Assembly (NCBI GenBank): GCA_000181795.3
Contig: CM012953.1
Span: 19,873,272-19,937,271 of the forward strand
Reading direction: 5' to 3'
Length of the DNA: 64,000 bases
Source: Trichinella spiralis
Lineage: Eukaryota; Nematoda; Enoplea; Trichinellida; Trichinellidae
Part shown: piece after piece, positions 36,177-48,780 of the stretch
How positions within the stretch are numbered: the stretch's first letter is position 1
How the letters are laid out: each line of letters opens with the position of its first letter
Notes under the pieces: model-generated
Told to the model about the DNA's origin: nothing
Database searches by the model: none
What the model saw: only the letters and a program-made list of their open reading frames with translations
Program-made: the position numbers and the translations under genes

Positions 36177-39100
36177 ATGGATGTAAGTTAACCTCCTGTG
36201 TTTGACCTGTATTGTTGTGTCTTGCGTATTATCGTTTGTATTTTGTAGCTGTTTTTCCACGTATTGTTTTTCACTATTCTTTTTTTTATTAATATGTTTT
36301 TAAGAAATTTTATTTATTTTTTCTTCCACATCTTATGAACAAGTATAATTATGTTGAATTTTTTCACTACGTTTTGAAATTGTACAAGCATTATTCGTAG
36401 AAATAATCTCAATTTAAATATTGTTCATTGTCATTTACTAACCACCCGCCAAATGATTTAAATGAACTTGAGAGTCATTTTTCAGAATTCCGAAGAAGAC
36501 GACTTGCTGTCAGCGGCTATGAGCGATGCCGGCTTGGATGTTATATTGAACGATTCCACTCAATCTTACGCGGCATCCCAAACTGATTTCCAGTTATGTT
36601 CAACAAAAAATACAGTTTCTCAGGTACAGTATGACTTGTGATTGGGAATTTTAAATTAAGAAGTGGATAGTTTGTTGCACTGCAACAGTAGAATCAATTG
36701 AAATGCTCAACAGTTTTAAATGATTTTTATTTTGTTCAGGCTCTGAATATACCTGAAAATTCAACTGTTCATCCTCCTGGCATTGGAACCAGTCAGCAGC
36801 AGGTGCCAGTGGTGCCCACCAGTGTCCAACTGAAATGTGGTTCTGGGAAATCAGTTCGAATTGTTGTTCGAAAATCTGCTGCTAACAAACCTACCGTACT
36901 TTTGCAAGGGAAGCAGCTTACGATGATTTCAAAAATACCACCTAATCGTTTGGTTCTGCACAAAAATTCCAGTGGTCCTCGTTTTGCGGCGCCGACGACA
37001 CTGATTACTTCTACTAATGGTGTAAATGCTAAAAATACTCAGTTGACCAGCACAGTTTTCAAGCCTGTTGTCAATACCTCACGAAATGCGTTACCTGCGC
37101 AACAATATGCTCAGTCCGACTTTGTCAGGCCAACTCAACTTGAAAAATTCCGAAATCCAAATCTCAGTATTTATTTATTTAATTCTTTGGTCAATTTTTT
37201 GACACAAAAATACTAATACATAGGTATGCCTGTAATAATGAGACAACCTCGTATGCCCAGTTATCAGCAACCTCTGCAACGTTCGAAAAATGCCACATGG
37301 ACTTCGCGTACTTCAAATGCAAATGCTGCTAATGTGGGAAGCGGTAATACGTTTTCCAGCACTGTATCTGAAAATCCCTATTATGTATGTATACTTGTAT
37401 TGTGTTATATTGTATATTTCGTTGTACTTTTTGATAAGGAAAAAGTTTGATGAATAACTATTACAACTTTTATTTCAGAACGCTGATGAAACAATGCAGG
37501 CAGAGATAGAAGAAGCCGAAGGAGATTTTGAAATGTGCCACGCGAATACTTACGCAGATTACGTTCCATCTAAACGTAAGCAAATGCTTAAATTTACTGC
37601 ATGAAACAGATTTTTAAAATGGAAAAATTTATTTGCTTAAACTTTGAGTGTATATGTTTCTTTACCTTAGTTATCTCAAGAAAATTATCAGTTAGTGAAA
37701 AGAAGTAAGAAATTCAAGTAAAGCGCGTCTAGGGATTTTTCACATCTGCTGGAGATTTTTTTTTATTCTCAAACTTTTCAAGTTTAAATGACGACGTTAA
37801 TTTTTTAATTTTACCTTATTTTTTAATTCGTGCAGAAAGAAATGTACATTATTTAATAATTATTGATCTTTAAGACGTATTTTACGACAATACCACATGT
37901 AGCGAATTTTCGAGTTTTCGTTCCTTTTTTTGTTGCATAGTACAGTTGCAATTTGTGCTGTAAGTTTGTAAATTGGAAGCGTTTTTAATTTGCTAACTTC
38001 AAATATTTGTAAAAGTAATTTGGACGGGACGTCTTTTCTAATAATTTACAGGCAATAATCATTGGTTTTAGTTATTTTCAGCATTTTGAATTTAGATGCA
38101 ATATTTGCATAAAAATAAAGTTTTGGAATATAAATGTATATAAATGGTGTATTTTTATTTTATCTTTAAAAACAAATTACTGGTCCAATGTTGATGTTTT
38201 TCATATTTTTTGATAAACGGTGAACTTGGAGAAATGCAACATTTACCGAGTACTGTAGTAATTTTGAGAAAATCAAGATCAAATTATCGCGAGTTGAAAA
38301 TGTTTTTATTGAATTCTTCACCATAATTTAATGTCGAATAAAATGCTAATTAATGTGGAAAGTTATTTAAATTAATTTTTTTTGAACGATCATGATATCA
38401 CATTTTGCGATGTATTTCGGTTATTTGATATCACGTTGTTTGTGAAGAAAATTGGTTTTTTGATTGTTGAAAATTTTCCATTTTTTGAAATTTTGTAGTA
38501 GTTTAAATGGTAATTTTATTTTTACAGTTCGTTCTGGTTTGAGTCACCCAGATGCTGTTGTGGAAACTAGTTCGCTGGCTAGTGTTCAGCCGCCAGATAT
38601 TTGGTATCATGTCAGCATTCCGGAAGAAATAATTGATCACGGCTTCATATCAGCGTTACAGTTGGAAACTATTATTTACGCTTGTCAACAGCATGAGACT
38701 TTCTTGCCAAGTGGTGAACGTTCCGGGTATTTGATTGGTAGGAGTTGTGCAAACTTTCGATATTCTGTTTATGAAAAATGTTTTTAATATACGTAGGCGA
38801 CGGACCTGGTGTGGGTAAAGGTCGCACTATTGCGGGTATCATTTACGAGAATTATCTTCTCGGCCGAAAGCGTTCGTTGTGGTAATGCGATTTTTAGACG
38901 ATATTCGATGCTCTGCATTTTTCAATTCAATGCAATTGTTTTCAATTTAGGTTCAGCGTTTCGTCGGATTTGAAGTACGACGCGCAGCGAGATTTAGAAG
39001 ATGTCGGAGCACAGAAGATTAAGGTGCACGCGTTGAATAAAGTATGACAAAAAAAATGCATTTTTCATTGTACACTATTTAATTTTTTTCATTGTGAAAA

Positions 39101-42100
39101 ATCATAGTTCAAGTATACAAAAGTTTCTGGCAAAGAAAATGGTTCTGTTAAAAAAGGCGTCATATTTGCTACGTACGCAAGTTTGATTGGTGAAAGTCAA
39201 AATGCTAAATCGAAGTATCGCACAAGAATGAAGCAACTCCTTCACTGGTGTGGATCGCGGTTTGATGGTGTGGTAAGTGTTGACATTATTTTATATTAAA
39301 AAGCGATTACTATTTATTTTAATGGGATTGGTTTCTTTTTTTGTTTCAATTTTTCAAAAATACGTATACGATTGTGTTACTTTTTGTTTTCCAGATTGTA
39401 CTGGATGAATGTCACAGAGCTAAGAATCTTTGTCCAGTTGGCAGTTCCAGGCCGTCGAAAACTGGGCAGACGGTTATGGAATTGCAAAAAGCGTTGCCCA
39501 AAGCTAGAATTGTCTACGCCAGCGCTACCGGTGCGACGGAACCGCGTCACATGGCATACATGGTTCGTCTTGGTTTGTGGGGAACTGGGCGTGCTTTTTC
39601 AGACTTCAACTCATTTATCAGTGCGGTAGAACGTCGCGGGGTTGGCGCAATGGAAATCATCGCTATGGACATGAAGGTTGTTTTCATCATTGAACATTGT
39701 TTTGCTCTAATATATCTGTATGTTACAGTTACGTGGTTTGTATTTGGCACGACAGTTGTCTTTTTCTGGAGTCAGTTTTCGTGTTGAAGAAGTACCACTG
39801 TCGGCTGAATTTATTCAAATGTACGATTCGGCCGTAAAATTGGTATGTGGAAAATTGCTATTTTTGAATATTTTCAGCCGTATTAAGAAGGAATGGCATA
39901 TTTGTATAATTTTTGTAAGATTTGTTGAAGTATTAAATAGTAAATTTATATAGAAATTTTAAGGTTTTTGTAAAAATGTTGCCCAGTTGTTTGTTTCTGT
40001 TGTTGAAATTGTGTTCATTTTCTGTCACATATTTGTTATAGTTTTACAATTATTTCAAAAGGTTAAATTATTCGATTGATATGTATGCGATGATGTTTTT
40101 TTTTCCTCTTTCGAAAAGACAGACAGATAGATAGATGCTTGTAAATTGAATAGAAAAAACAAGTGATGAAATTGTTGTTTTATAGTGGTTGGAAACGAGA
40201 AAGCAATTTCAAATGGTTACAGACATGTTGAACATCAACAGTGCGGGTAGAAAGGCGATGTGGGGTCAATTTTGGGCATCGCATCAGCGTTTTTTCAAAT
40301 ACCTCTGCATTGCGGCAAAGGTGAACGCTTGCGTGCGTTTGGCCAGAGAATCCGTTCGAAATGGAAAAGTGAAAAAATTTCTGTTTTTTTGGGGCTGAAT
40401 TAATTTTCTGCATGCATTTTTGCATGGTTTATTTTGTTTTCCAATTTCAGTGCGTTGTCATTGGTTTGCAGTCGACCGGCGAAGCGCGGACACTTGAACA
40501 GCTTGGCGATTGCGGTGGCGAGTTGACGGATTTCGTATCGACCGCCAAGTAAGGAAGGCTTCGCTTATTTCATTTATTCGTCGACAATTTTTCGTTTATT
40601 TGGAAAATTTCAATTCAATTCTATCATGCAGGGGTGTGTTTCAATCGTTGGTGGAAAAACATTTCCCGACGAGCGATCGCTACGGCATGTCTACCAGCAT
40701 GCTTGGGATTAAGCGGAGCAGCAGTACCGCTTTTGGTCGGGTCGATTTGAGTTGGAAGCAGAGTAGGCGTTTTCTTTTTTAATTTCAAAAAGTTGTTTTG
40801 TTTATTTGACTTTTTTTTTCGATAGATTTGCGCCGGGAGAAAACCAAACGTCCCAACTCTGATTTGGCTGCTTTGTCCGAAGGAAGTGACGAGGATCGAA
40901 GTTTGGCAGGATTGGACAGCGATGAACGATCTGACTCGGACGATTCAGGAAGCAATTCATCTTCGGATGCCAATTCAGCTTCAGGTGAAGATGACGATGA
41001 TGCCCTTTCTGACAACGATAATGATAATTACGACAACGATGACGATGGCGACGACGATGACGATGACGACGATGACGACGACGACGACGATGATTTGAAC
41101 GATTCGTTGAATCCATTTTTTTCTGACACCGAGCAAGGTATATATTTATTGTGTTTATTATTTGTTTCATCATGTTTGGATTTCAGATCCTTGGGAAATG
41201 AAATTGAAACGAGCTGGTAAAAAGTCGAAAAAGAAAAAACGTCCATTGCATTCGTCGAATTCTGAAGATGGAGACACTTGGCCGGATGAGGAACCGACCG
41301 ACCGCAAGGTCGACAAGCAAGGTTCACTTGCTAATCACGTCGCCATGTCGGCTGCGGAATTTCTTGGTTCCGGCAATTCCTTTCTTTGCTCAGGTAAAAA
41401 TTGGTTGCTGTTTTTTCTTTATAATTTTAATTTATTAAAATTGTTCATTTTTAAATAGAATACGATGGTGACAATTTGAATGATACCGATTTGGGTATAA
41501 CGAAGGCGAATTTGATGAAGGCAGATTTGTTGGTGGCAATTGAACGACTCGGTGAAACATTGCCCCCCAATACACTTGACCAATTGATCGACGAACTTGG
41601 CGGTCCAGATTACGTGGCTGAAGTAAATTTACTTCATTAAATCTACTAATTGAATAAATAATTTGTGATCAAATAAAATCTTCAGATGACTGGTCGCAAA
41701 GGTCGAGTAGTCAGCAACGATGAAGGACAAGTTCAGTATGAATTGAGGCACGATGCCGACGTACCTTTGGAAATGTTGAATTTGAAAGAAAAGGAACGTT
41801 TTATGACCGGCGAGAAGGTTGTTCATTTATAATAAAATCGTTAATTGATTTATTTTTTTTTATCGTGCAACTACAATATTCAAATTTATGCTTCTTGTTT
41901 TCAGAGAATTGCCATCATTTCCGAGGCGGCTAGTTCGGGAATATCGTTGCATTCGGATCGTCGAGCACCGAATCAACGTCGACGTGTGCACATCACACTC
42001 GAATTGCCTTGGTCTGCCGACAAGGCTATTCAACAATTCGGTAGAATAAATTAATTGTCCATTGAAAAATATTTTTGTTTTTTTTTTTGCTAATTTTCAA

Positions 42101-43764
42101 ACTCTGTTCATTATTCAGGGCGAACGCATCGATCCAATCAAATCAACTCACCAGAATACGTGTTTCTCATTTCTGAGCTTGCTGGTGAACAACGATTTGC
42201 TTCGGTAGTTGCCAAACGACTGGAAAGTTTGGTACTCGTGCTTAGCAATATTTCTAAACAAAAAGGAGCTTGGGGTCTGTTGATTGATGGTTCTTTGTTG
42301 TTATTTATTGCAGGGTGCACTGACCCACGGAGATCGCAGAGCGACTGAAACGCGTGATTTGAGCCAGTTCAATTTGGACACAAAATACGGTCGCACTGCT
42401 TTGGAAGTGACCCTGAAGTCGATTGTCGGTTGGCAGAAACCTTTGGTAGAACCACCCAAAGAATATGCTGGAAATTTTTTCCAAGGCAATCAAATAGTGT
42501 TTATTTTATAATTTCAAGAAAACAGCAAGACAAGCCAAAATTGATTATCCATCTGTTGTAGACATGAGACAATATTTGGAAGGTATCGGTTTGGCCTATT
42601 GTGAAAAGCCCGGTGGACCGGTCATTTTGGACAAGGAGATGAATTTGACAAAATTTTTAAATCGTATTCTTGGTTTGCCAGTTAGTGCGCAAAATTATTT
42701 ATTTCAATTCTTTTCTGACACACTGAAAGAGGTGGTCGACCAAGCGAAAAGGGATGGTCGTTATGATTTGGGAATTTTGGGTATTCAGTATTTATTTATT
42801 TATTTATTTATTTATTTTATTGAACTGCGAAGTTAGATTCGCCTCTCATTGCTTATTTTTTTTCAGATCTTGGTCAAAAACAAGAAAGAGTTAGAAAAAT
42901 GGAAACTAAAATATTCAGGAATCATTGGTTGCCGGGAGATTTAAAAACTGAATTGCACAAGGTAAAATGTTCTCTTTGCAATTTATTTTTGTCGTCATTT
43001 TGTCAATCAATAATATTATATCTATTATTCATTAATCCATTTTGCCGTATGTTTTTAGGTTTGCGTCGAACGGGGCTTGCCATGGAGTGAAGCAATGGAT
43101 CTCCATTGCATGAACATGGGTGAAGAGGACGGATTTTACATCAGCACCGTATGTTTTTCTTTCGTTCGTCACTATTTGCACGATGGTAGAATTTGCCGTT
43201 TTACTTACTGTACTGTACTGCACTGTAGAATCCTCGTTTGAAACCATCTGTAATTTTCATTTGCGCCGTGAGGAAGAAACGATACGATTACTATGATGAC
43301 TCGCAAATGTATAGCATATTCAAACCTTATTCATGCTTGAATTCAAAACAAGAAAATTTATCCATTATTAAACAAAAATACAGAAAGGTGAGTTTTAAGG
43401 ATAAATTTTTTTTTCCAAAACACCAGTGTAATAATTCTTCTGCCTACCTATACGTTCAGGTATTACCAACGGAAGCGGAAAAAATTTGGCAAGAAATTTA
43501 CGAATCTTCCGGCACCCACTGTCAGCATATTTATTGGTACAATTATTGTTTGTTGTTTGTTTTTCATTTTTGAATTTGCACTTGTTGAATTGGATGGATT
43601 TTTTCTTTTTTGCTCAAGGTATGGCAAATGTCGCAACGTTATGGCGGGTTCATCTTGTGAAGTTGGAAAACGTACGCGTTTTCTTCACATTTTATCCGGC
43701 TCAGTGTTCGCTGTGTGGAATTTGGTTTGTTTGTTTGTTTGTTTGTTTGTTTAATACGTTTTAC

Positions 43765-43799
<35 letters not shown>

Positions 43800-44017
43800 C
43801 TTCCAAACCACTTGTTTTTTTTGTTTATTTTAATTTTTTAAAGGTTGAATCTGTGTTGAACACTGTGCAGCATCGGCAGCAAAATCGTATGCAAATTGTT
43901 CGCCTACGAACAGAAGCTAATCAAAAATTGGTCGGCTTGCTCATTCCGAACGCCTGTGTCGAACTTCTGATACAGCGTCTTCAAAGTGATCAGGCCAATC
44001 CCATATCGTCAACATGA
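36177..44017 (+). CDS. SBNO1: Strawberry notch (SBNO) helicase-like transcription regulator
   Basis: A nuclear DExD/H helicase-like protein that acts with Notch and EGFR signalling in flies (C. elegans let-765). I could join 28 exons in phase from ATG 36177 to the stop at 44015-44017, giving 1,447 residues, close to human SBNO1. Early exons: 36177-36182, 36486-36623, 36740-37166, 37224-37384, 37479-37575, 38528-38737, 38797-38881. Motifs: [20 protein letters not shown], Walker [30 protein letters not shown] (DExH), [35 protein letters not shown], then a long acidic run (41025-41095). After that come [46 protein letters not shown] and [14 protein letters not shown]. The C-terminal SBNO-only domain ends in PISST. 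The intron after 42485 needs a GC donor. Both helicase lobes look intact. Confidence 0.95.
41025..41098 (+). repeat. Coding GAC/GAT repeat encoding poly-Asp in strawberry notch
   Basis: A near-perfect GAY trinucleotide tract lies inside exon 40826-41137 and encodes an almost unbroken run of aspartates. Human SBNO1 has a shorter acidic stretch at the matching place, so the position is conserved but the length is expanded here. Such tracts often vary in length between individuals. Confidence 0.8.
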
Positions 44018-44220
44018 AAGTTCTGTTATATTATTTCCAGTATATACAGTTGTAAGAAGAAGAAGAAGAAGAAGAAGAATGCACAGTTACTTTTTTATTT
44101 TTGCTTTGTTCCATCTTTGCTCTTTGAAGCAATCTCAATCAGTATTTGCCTGTGTAATCAACAGTATCGCTGCATTTTGTGATATAAATTTATATTATTA
44201 TTATTATTATTATTATTATA
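43720..44220. repeat. Cluster of microsatellites at the end of strawberry notch
   Basis: TTTG repeats lie at about 43725-43752 and ATT repeats at about 43768-43797, both within the last intron. AAG repeats at about 44051-44079 and ATT repeats at about 44190-44219 lie in the 3' flank. None is in coding sequence. The concentration within 500 bases is notable, but each is a plain simple repeat. Confidence 0.8.
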
Positions 44221-44475
44221 TTTTTTCTTTTTTTTTTGTTTATACTCGAAAGACTGTCGTCACTGTCATCGTAAAGAAGAAATTTGCGTTGCATTTGGGC
44301 AACTATTTTTGCAAATTCTCAATAAATAATAAAAGAGTAAGGAATTATGCGTTATAATTTTTTTTATTGCAAGCACTTTTTGTGAAAGTTCACAATTTCG
44401 ATGTTTTAACAAGTTGATTATATTGGCGGCGAATTAAATTGCTCGTAGAATGTTGCCAGTTGCTGCTGATTGATG

Positions 44476-44646
44476 TCAATATTGTTGTTCTCTAACGTTG
44501 TCGAGCAGTTTCATTTTCTCTTGTGCTTCCATAAGGATTGCTAATTTATGTTTTAAGCGTAAAACCACAAGCAAAATGTCAAAAAGCAAACGCAGTCTCT
44601 CAATGCTGTGCAAAATAATCGAAATTGCACACCAGATGTTTTGCAT
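44476..44646 (-). CDS. Candidate small open frame, 56 residues
   Basis: On the minus strand, facing the strawberry notch 3' end, an ATG at 44646 opens a frame with MQNIWCAISIILHSIERLRL, LLVVLRLKHKLAILMEAQEK and a stop at 44476. The composition, with regular hydrophobic spacing and a charged end, looks helical and protein-like. No family is recognised. An alternative frame over the same end reads NNNIDINQQQLATFYEQF, so a spliced product in another frame is possible. Confidence 0.25.
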   Translation of the reverse strand: MQNIWCAISIILHSIERLRLLFDILLVVLRLKHKLAILMEAQEKMKLLDNVREQQY

Positions 44647-44649
44647 TTT

Positions 44650-46950
44650 ATTTGACAGTTTGTTGCAATTTCAATGACAGTAATTTCTTTTCTTGTTATT
44701 CTACCAGACGGTTGAGTTGTAAAATTCAATGTAAACGTATCAATGTTAAAAACAGAACATTTTGTCGTATTAATTTTATCTCTATGCTTGAATAAATCGA
44801 AGCGTTCTTAATTAAATAAACATTTCAATTCTTTGCAAGTCAGGAAGTGATCAGTGATGCAACAAAATTTTTATAAATTTATTATATGAATAATTTGTCA
44901 ATCTTCAAATGTGATTATTTGCGTTCAAAGTTGAAATTCACTGCTCCAAAATATACAGTGTCAGACCAGTCAACACGAAAAATGTCAGATATTTTTGCTC
45001 GTATCCACCGGCTGTTCGTGTTAAATCGAGTGAAATGTTGTGAAGGAACACGTCGACATATCCTTTTTGCATGCTCTTCGAATATGAACAGTATGTTTTT
45101 TCCAAACACGTCAGACATCATTTTTCAACGTTTACTGGTTATCATTGTTGTTTTTTTTGCAAAATTTAAAATCGTAATTTCTTGATATTACTGAATTTTG
45201 TGTGTCTGTGTTGTTTGTATTCAATGAAAATTTTAACTTGGCCAAGTGCAATCGAAAACGTACAGATTACGGTACATCACGCTGCACTTGAAGCAAATCG
45301 TCTAATTTTTAAATTATCCTATTATACAGAGTCAGTATTGCTCATGGAAAAGAAAACTGTTGCTAAGCAAAAGGCTAAGCAGAGCTTTTTTTATGTTCGC
45401 GCTCACTGAGCTCAACCTGATCCTGTTGTATGTGTGAATTTTCTTGCCGTAAAAATTGTTCATCTTGAAACAATACAAAGATACGCCGAAACTTTTTGCA
45501 CATTAATTCTGAAATCATACCAATAATCACATAAAAACTTTATTTTTCTTTTTTTTTACTCAAACACAACTAAGTGTAAAAAATCTTCTAAATAGTAAAT
45601 ATAAAAACAAGTAAAACGGTTTTTGTCAGATTATATAATGTTCATTTTTAAAAATCATTTTAATGAAATTATTGCTCAATATTAAGCTAAAACCATTCAT
45701 TGCCCATAATAAATATGTTTTACAATAAAACATAATTTCGTTTTACCTGAATACATTAAATGATTACCGTATGAATCATAAAAATGAATTATCAAAATAT
45801 AGTATTGAACTCTGCATCTTTAATTGTGCCCTATTTAATTTCAACTTTTAGTGAAAAGTCTAATAATGATAGTTATAAAATTAAGTGAAAACATTTTTCC
45901 ATTCTTTTTTTATTAATGGAAAGGTCTACTTAATCTAATTAACGCAATTTTGTCAAATGCTGTCAGCTAAAAATGGCATTGTCTGTCAGATGTGCACCAT
46001 GTAAAAGTATAACATTTTCAGAAAGAATGATTAATGTAGATTATAAATGTGCTGTACAAAAACAAATCTATTGAAGTACTGATATGAATGCTTCCAAATT
46101 CCATTCCAAAGATGTTGTTTCCAGTAGCACCGAGTGGACAGATTTGCAAGTAATCCAATATATTTGGAAACCCAAATGAAGGCATCTGTTGTGATTAAAA
46201 AATATAACTTTTAGGTAAATGAATTGCCACAAATATTGAAAGATGGAGCCAATTGTTTTAGAAGAAAGCTGTGAATAACGGAAGCATTTCGTGTGCATTT
46301 TTCACATACCAAATATTTTGAATCGTTAATTTAAATTCAAAGTAAAGGCAGCCAATTCCTCACCTTTTATTTTTAACTAATTTGTTCAGAAATATTCTGA
46401 ATTTTTTAATCATTACTATTGAAAATTAGTTTTTTTTTGAAAGCAAATCTTTTTCACATTTATTTTCATTATTTAAACCAAAATAGTCGATGGATTCAGA
46501 CATCGCATTTCGCAAACATTCGCCGATGAAATTTTGTGGAATTTTCTTTGCACATCCATTCATATTAGCTTCGCATACTTAACCGAGTTGTTTTTTTTTG
46601 TGACTTGCACAGTTCAAATTTGCATTGAAACTGATTTGCAAAATTGAAAGAAGAAGTGTTTGCACATTAACTGCGTAGATAATTTAATTATTTTGAAGTA
46701 TGAAAACAGCCTTTTAAGTGAATGAAAATTTGGTTTTTTAAATGTCGATTCCATGCCAATTGTTAGCAGTAAAGTGTGAATGGAATTTTTAAAGTTAAGT
46801 GTAATTAATTTGAACAATCAGACTCGAGCATTTTTAAAAACTGCATTGAAATAATACTTTTTAATGTTCGAAAAATAATTTATTTATTAAAAATTAATTT
46901 AATTTTTTAAATAAAGATATGCTTCAAACGTTATTATTCGCGTTTATTAC
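44650..46950. other. AT-rich intergenic stretch
   Basis: No recognised gene. A 99-codon open frame at 44886-45185 and a 75-codon frame at 45182-45409 adjoin, but show no known motif and no clear splice logic. The rest is AT-rich with scattered poly-T runs. Confidence 0.35.
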
Positions 46951-46952
46951 TT

Positions 46953-48063
46953 ATGCCACCAAAATTGTTGATTAACAAACAGCTTGACACAGTTGTTCTT
47001 ACTGTACTTTATTCTTCGCGCACTAAACAATGAATAGACAATATTTTAAATCATCATCTTCTTATTTAATAAAATGTTTTAATAAAGCAGTCTGTTGAAA
47101 AAATAATAGAGTTCATTAAGAAGAAAACACTGGTATGTCATGAATTAGGCATTGCGTTTCTTAACTTTGATTTATAGTCAATTTCTTTTATAATGAAGTT
47201 CCAGTGATTCTTTCAATTCTATTCTTTAAGTATATTTTTCTTTGAAACTCATTATGATATTTACTGAAATGAAATTTTCATTATGCAAAGTAAAGAGCTG
47301 TTGTTTTTTTGTAGAATTATCTTGATTTATTACGATTAGTTTGCTATGCATTATAATTTTTACAGAAGCGTTTTCGTCTTTTTCCACGATGTAGATTAAA
47401 CGTTGAATGCACAGAAAATATACAATGCTATTTCGATCATGTTAACATTCGTTTGTTGTGTAGATCTTGTATCGTTGATTCACTTGAGCAGTTACTTTTA
47501 AGAATTGCTCGATTAGAATATACATTTGCATTGCTGGTAATTTTCATTTTTTGAATGATTTTTATTATCATTCTATTTTCTATTAAAGTATCCGTGTTTA
47601 TTCAGTCGTATTTATTCCATGCTACGTGACCTTTGTATCCTGTTTCTTCGTTTGCTGCAAATTTGCTTCCTTTATTTATTTGATGGTTTCTAATTTTCAT
47701 TGCTAATTTTTAAAATTTATTCATTTAAAATCAATTTTTAATGAATAGTTTTAGTTCGGTTTGCAGGTAACAGCTGAAATTGTAATTGGAATGTTCACTG
47801 AACAGCTGTTTAAATGTGTAATCATGACAAAGAGATGGCCAATAGTTAGTTAGATTTTTCAGCATTTCAGTTTTTATGGAATAATTTTATATTGAATGAA
47901 TTTCTGCAAACTTTGAAACATAATGTTTGTAGTATATGCAGCATATTTTTCAGCTTACTGATCTTTTGATAATCAGGATAATTGTTATTACAGTAAGTAT
48001 TCATATGACATTGATATGTCAAAGAATATTAAACATGAATACACGATATATAAATATAAATGA

Positions 48064-48096
<33 letters not shown>

Positions 48097-48446
48097 ATAT
48101 ATGTAAAATTATTTATTTACGATGATAAAGTATTTTTTTGTGCATTTTTTAAAAATATTCTACTTATTTTATTTGGATTAGTATAAGCAATTATTTTATA
48201 TTTTGCTGGTTTGGTTTTGTTTGTTTTCTGACACACTTTCTTGTCGTGCTAATGTTTTCATTGTCACTTTGTGCTTTGATTTAGGAATGAAATGAAATGT
48301 TTTTTTTTTTCTATAAATTAGAATTGTCGTAGAATTTTTATTAAAAATGGCGCTACATTTTTTGCATAATTTAATTTTTACAGTGTTGTAAATTGTATAG
48401 GCGGATATGTTTGCTGTCCTGTTCAGTACACGATTTGTGCAATTAG
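46953..48446 (+). CDS. Unrecognised small multi-exon gene, about 156 residues
   Basis: I could assemble seven short exons: 46953-47003, 47091-47132, 47366-47536, 47767-47817, 47871-47924, 47954-47992 and 48384-48446. Every exon is a multiple of three, every junction is phase 0, and each intron has GT and AG ends. The start is ATG in MPPKLLINKQLD. The longest exon reads KRFRLFPRCRLNVECTENIQ, later DSLEQLLLRIARLEYTFALL, and the next reads VTAEIVIGMFTEQLFKC. The following two look like helices (FLWNNFILNEFLQTLKHN and LTDLLIIRIIVIT). The last exon is the weakest part. It lies between strawberry notch and KMT5A copy 2 on the same strand. I do not recognise the family; it is mostly helical and cysteine-containing, with no clear signal peptide. 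Confidence 0.45.
48065..48100. repeat. ATCT tetranucleotide microsatellite
   Basis: Seven or so perfect ATCT units are followed by a short TATA run. They lie in the last intron of the unrecognised multi-exon gene. Confidence 0.85.
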
Positions 48447-48780
48447 CGTTTCCTATGGTCAGTGAAAATGAAGGCAATCAATGATTGATTATTGATTTAA
48501 GGTTTGCATGTTGGTAGTGATTGACACGAAAATTCCGCAAGCCATCTGCTTTGATTTCAAGGTTTTCCTGTTTTTTTTGTTAAAATACTATATATTGAAA
48601 AATATTTTTGACTTATTTTGCTTTTTTATTGCACGCACACACGGTGCAGCAAGTTGAGGAAGAGATTTGATTGAACAGGAGATATTTTTTTTGTCATTGA
48701 AAAAATTTCGAGCTTTATGAATGTTTGTTTTGTAGTGTAATATTTTCGATCTCATGAAAGTTTGAAATTGAGCTGCAAAT

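Noticed and set aside
40886-41327. Methionine/threonine-rich and histidine/arginine-rich frames over the GAC tract.
   Set aside because: They are other-frame translations of the coding microsatellite in strawberry notch.
44886-45409. Two adjoining plus-strand open frames as a gene downstream of strawberry notch.
   Set aside because: No known motif, no in-phase splice pair found, and an equally long minus-strand frame overlaps; evidence is too thin.
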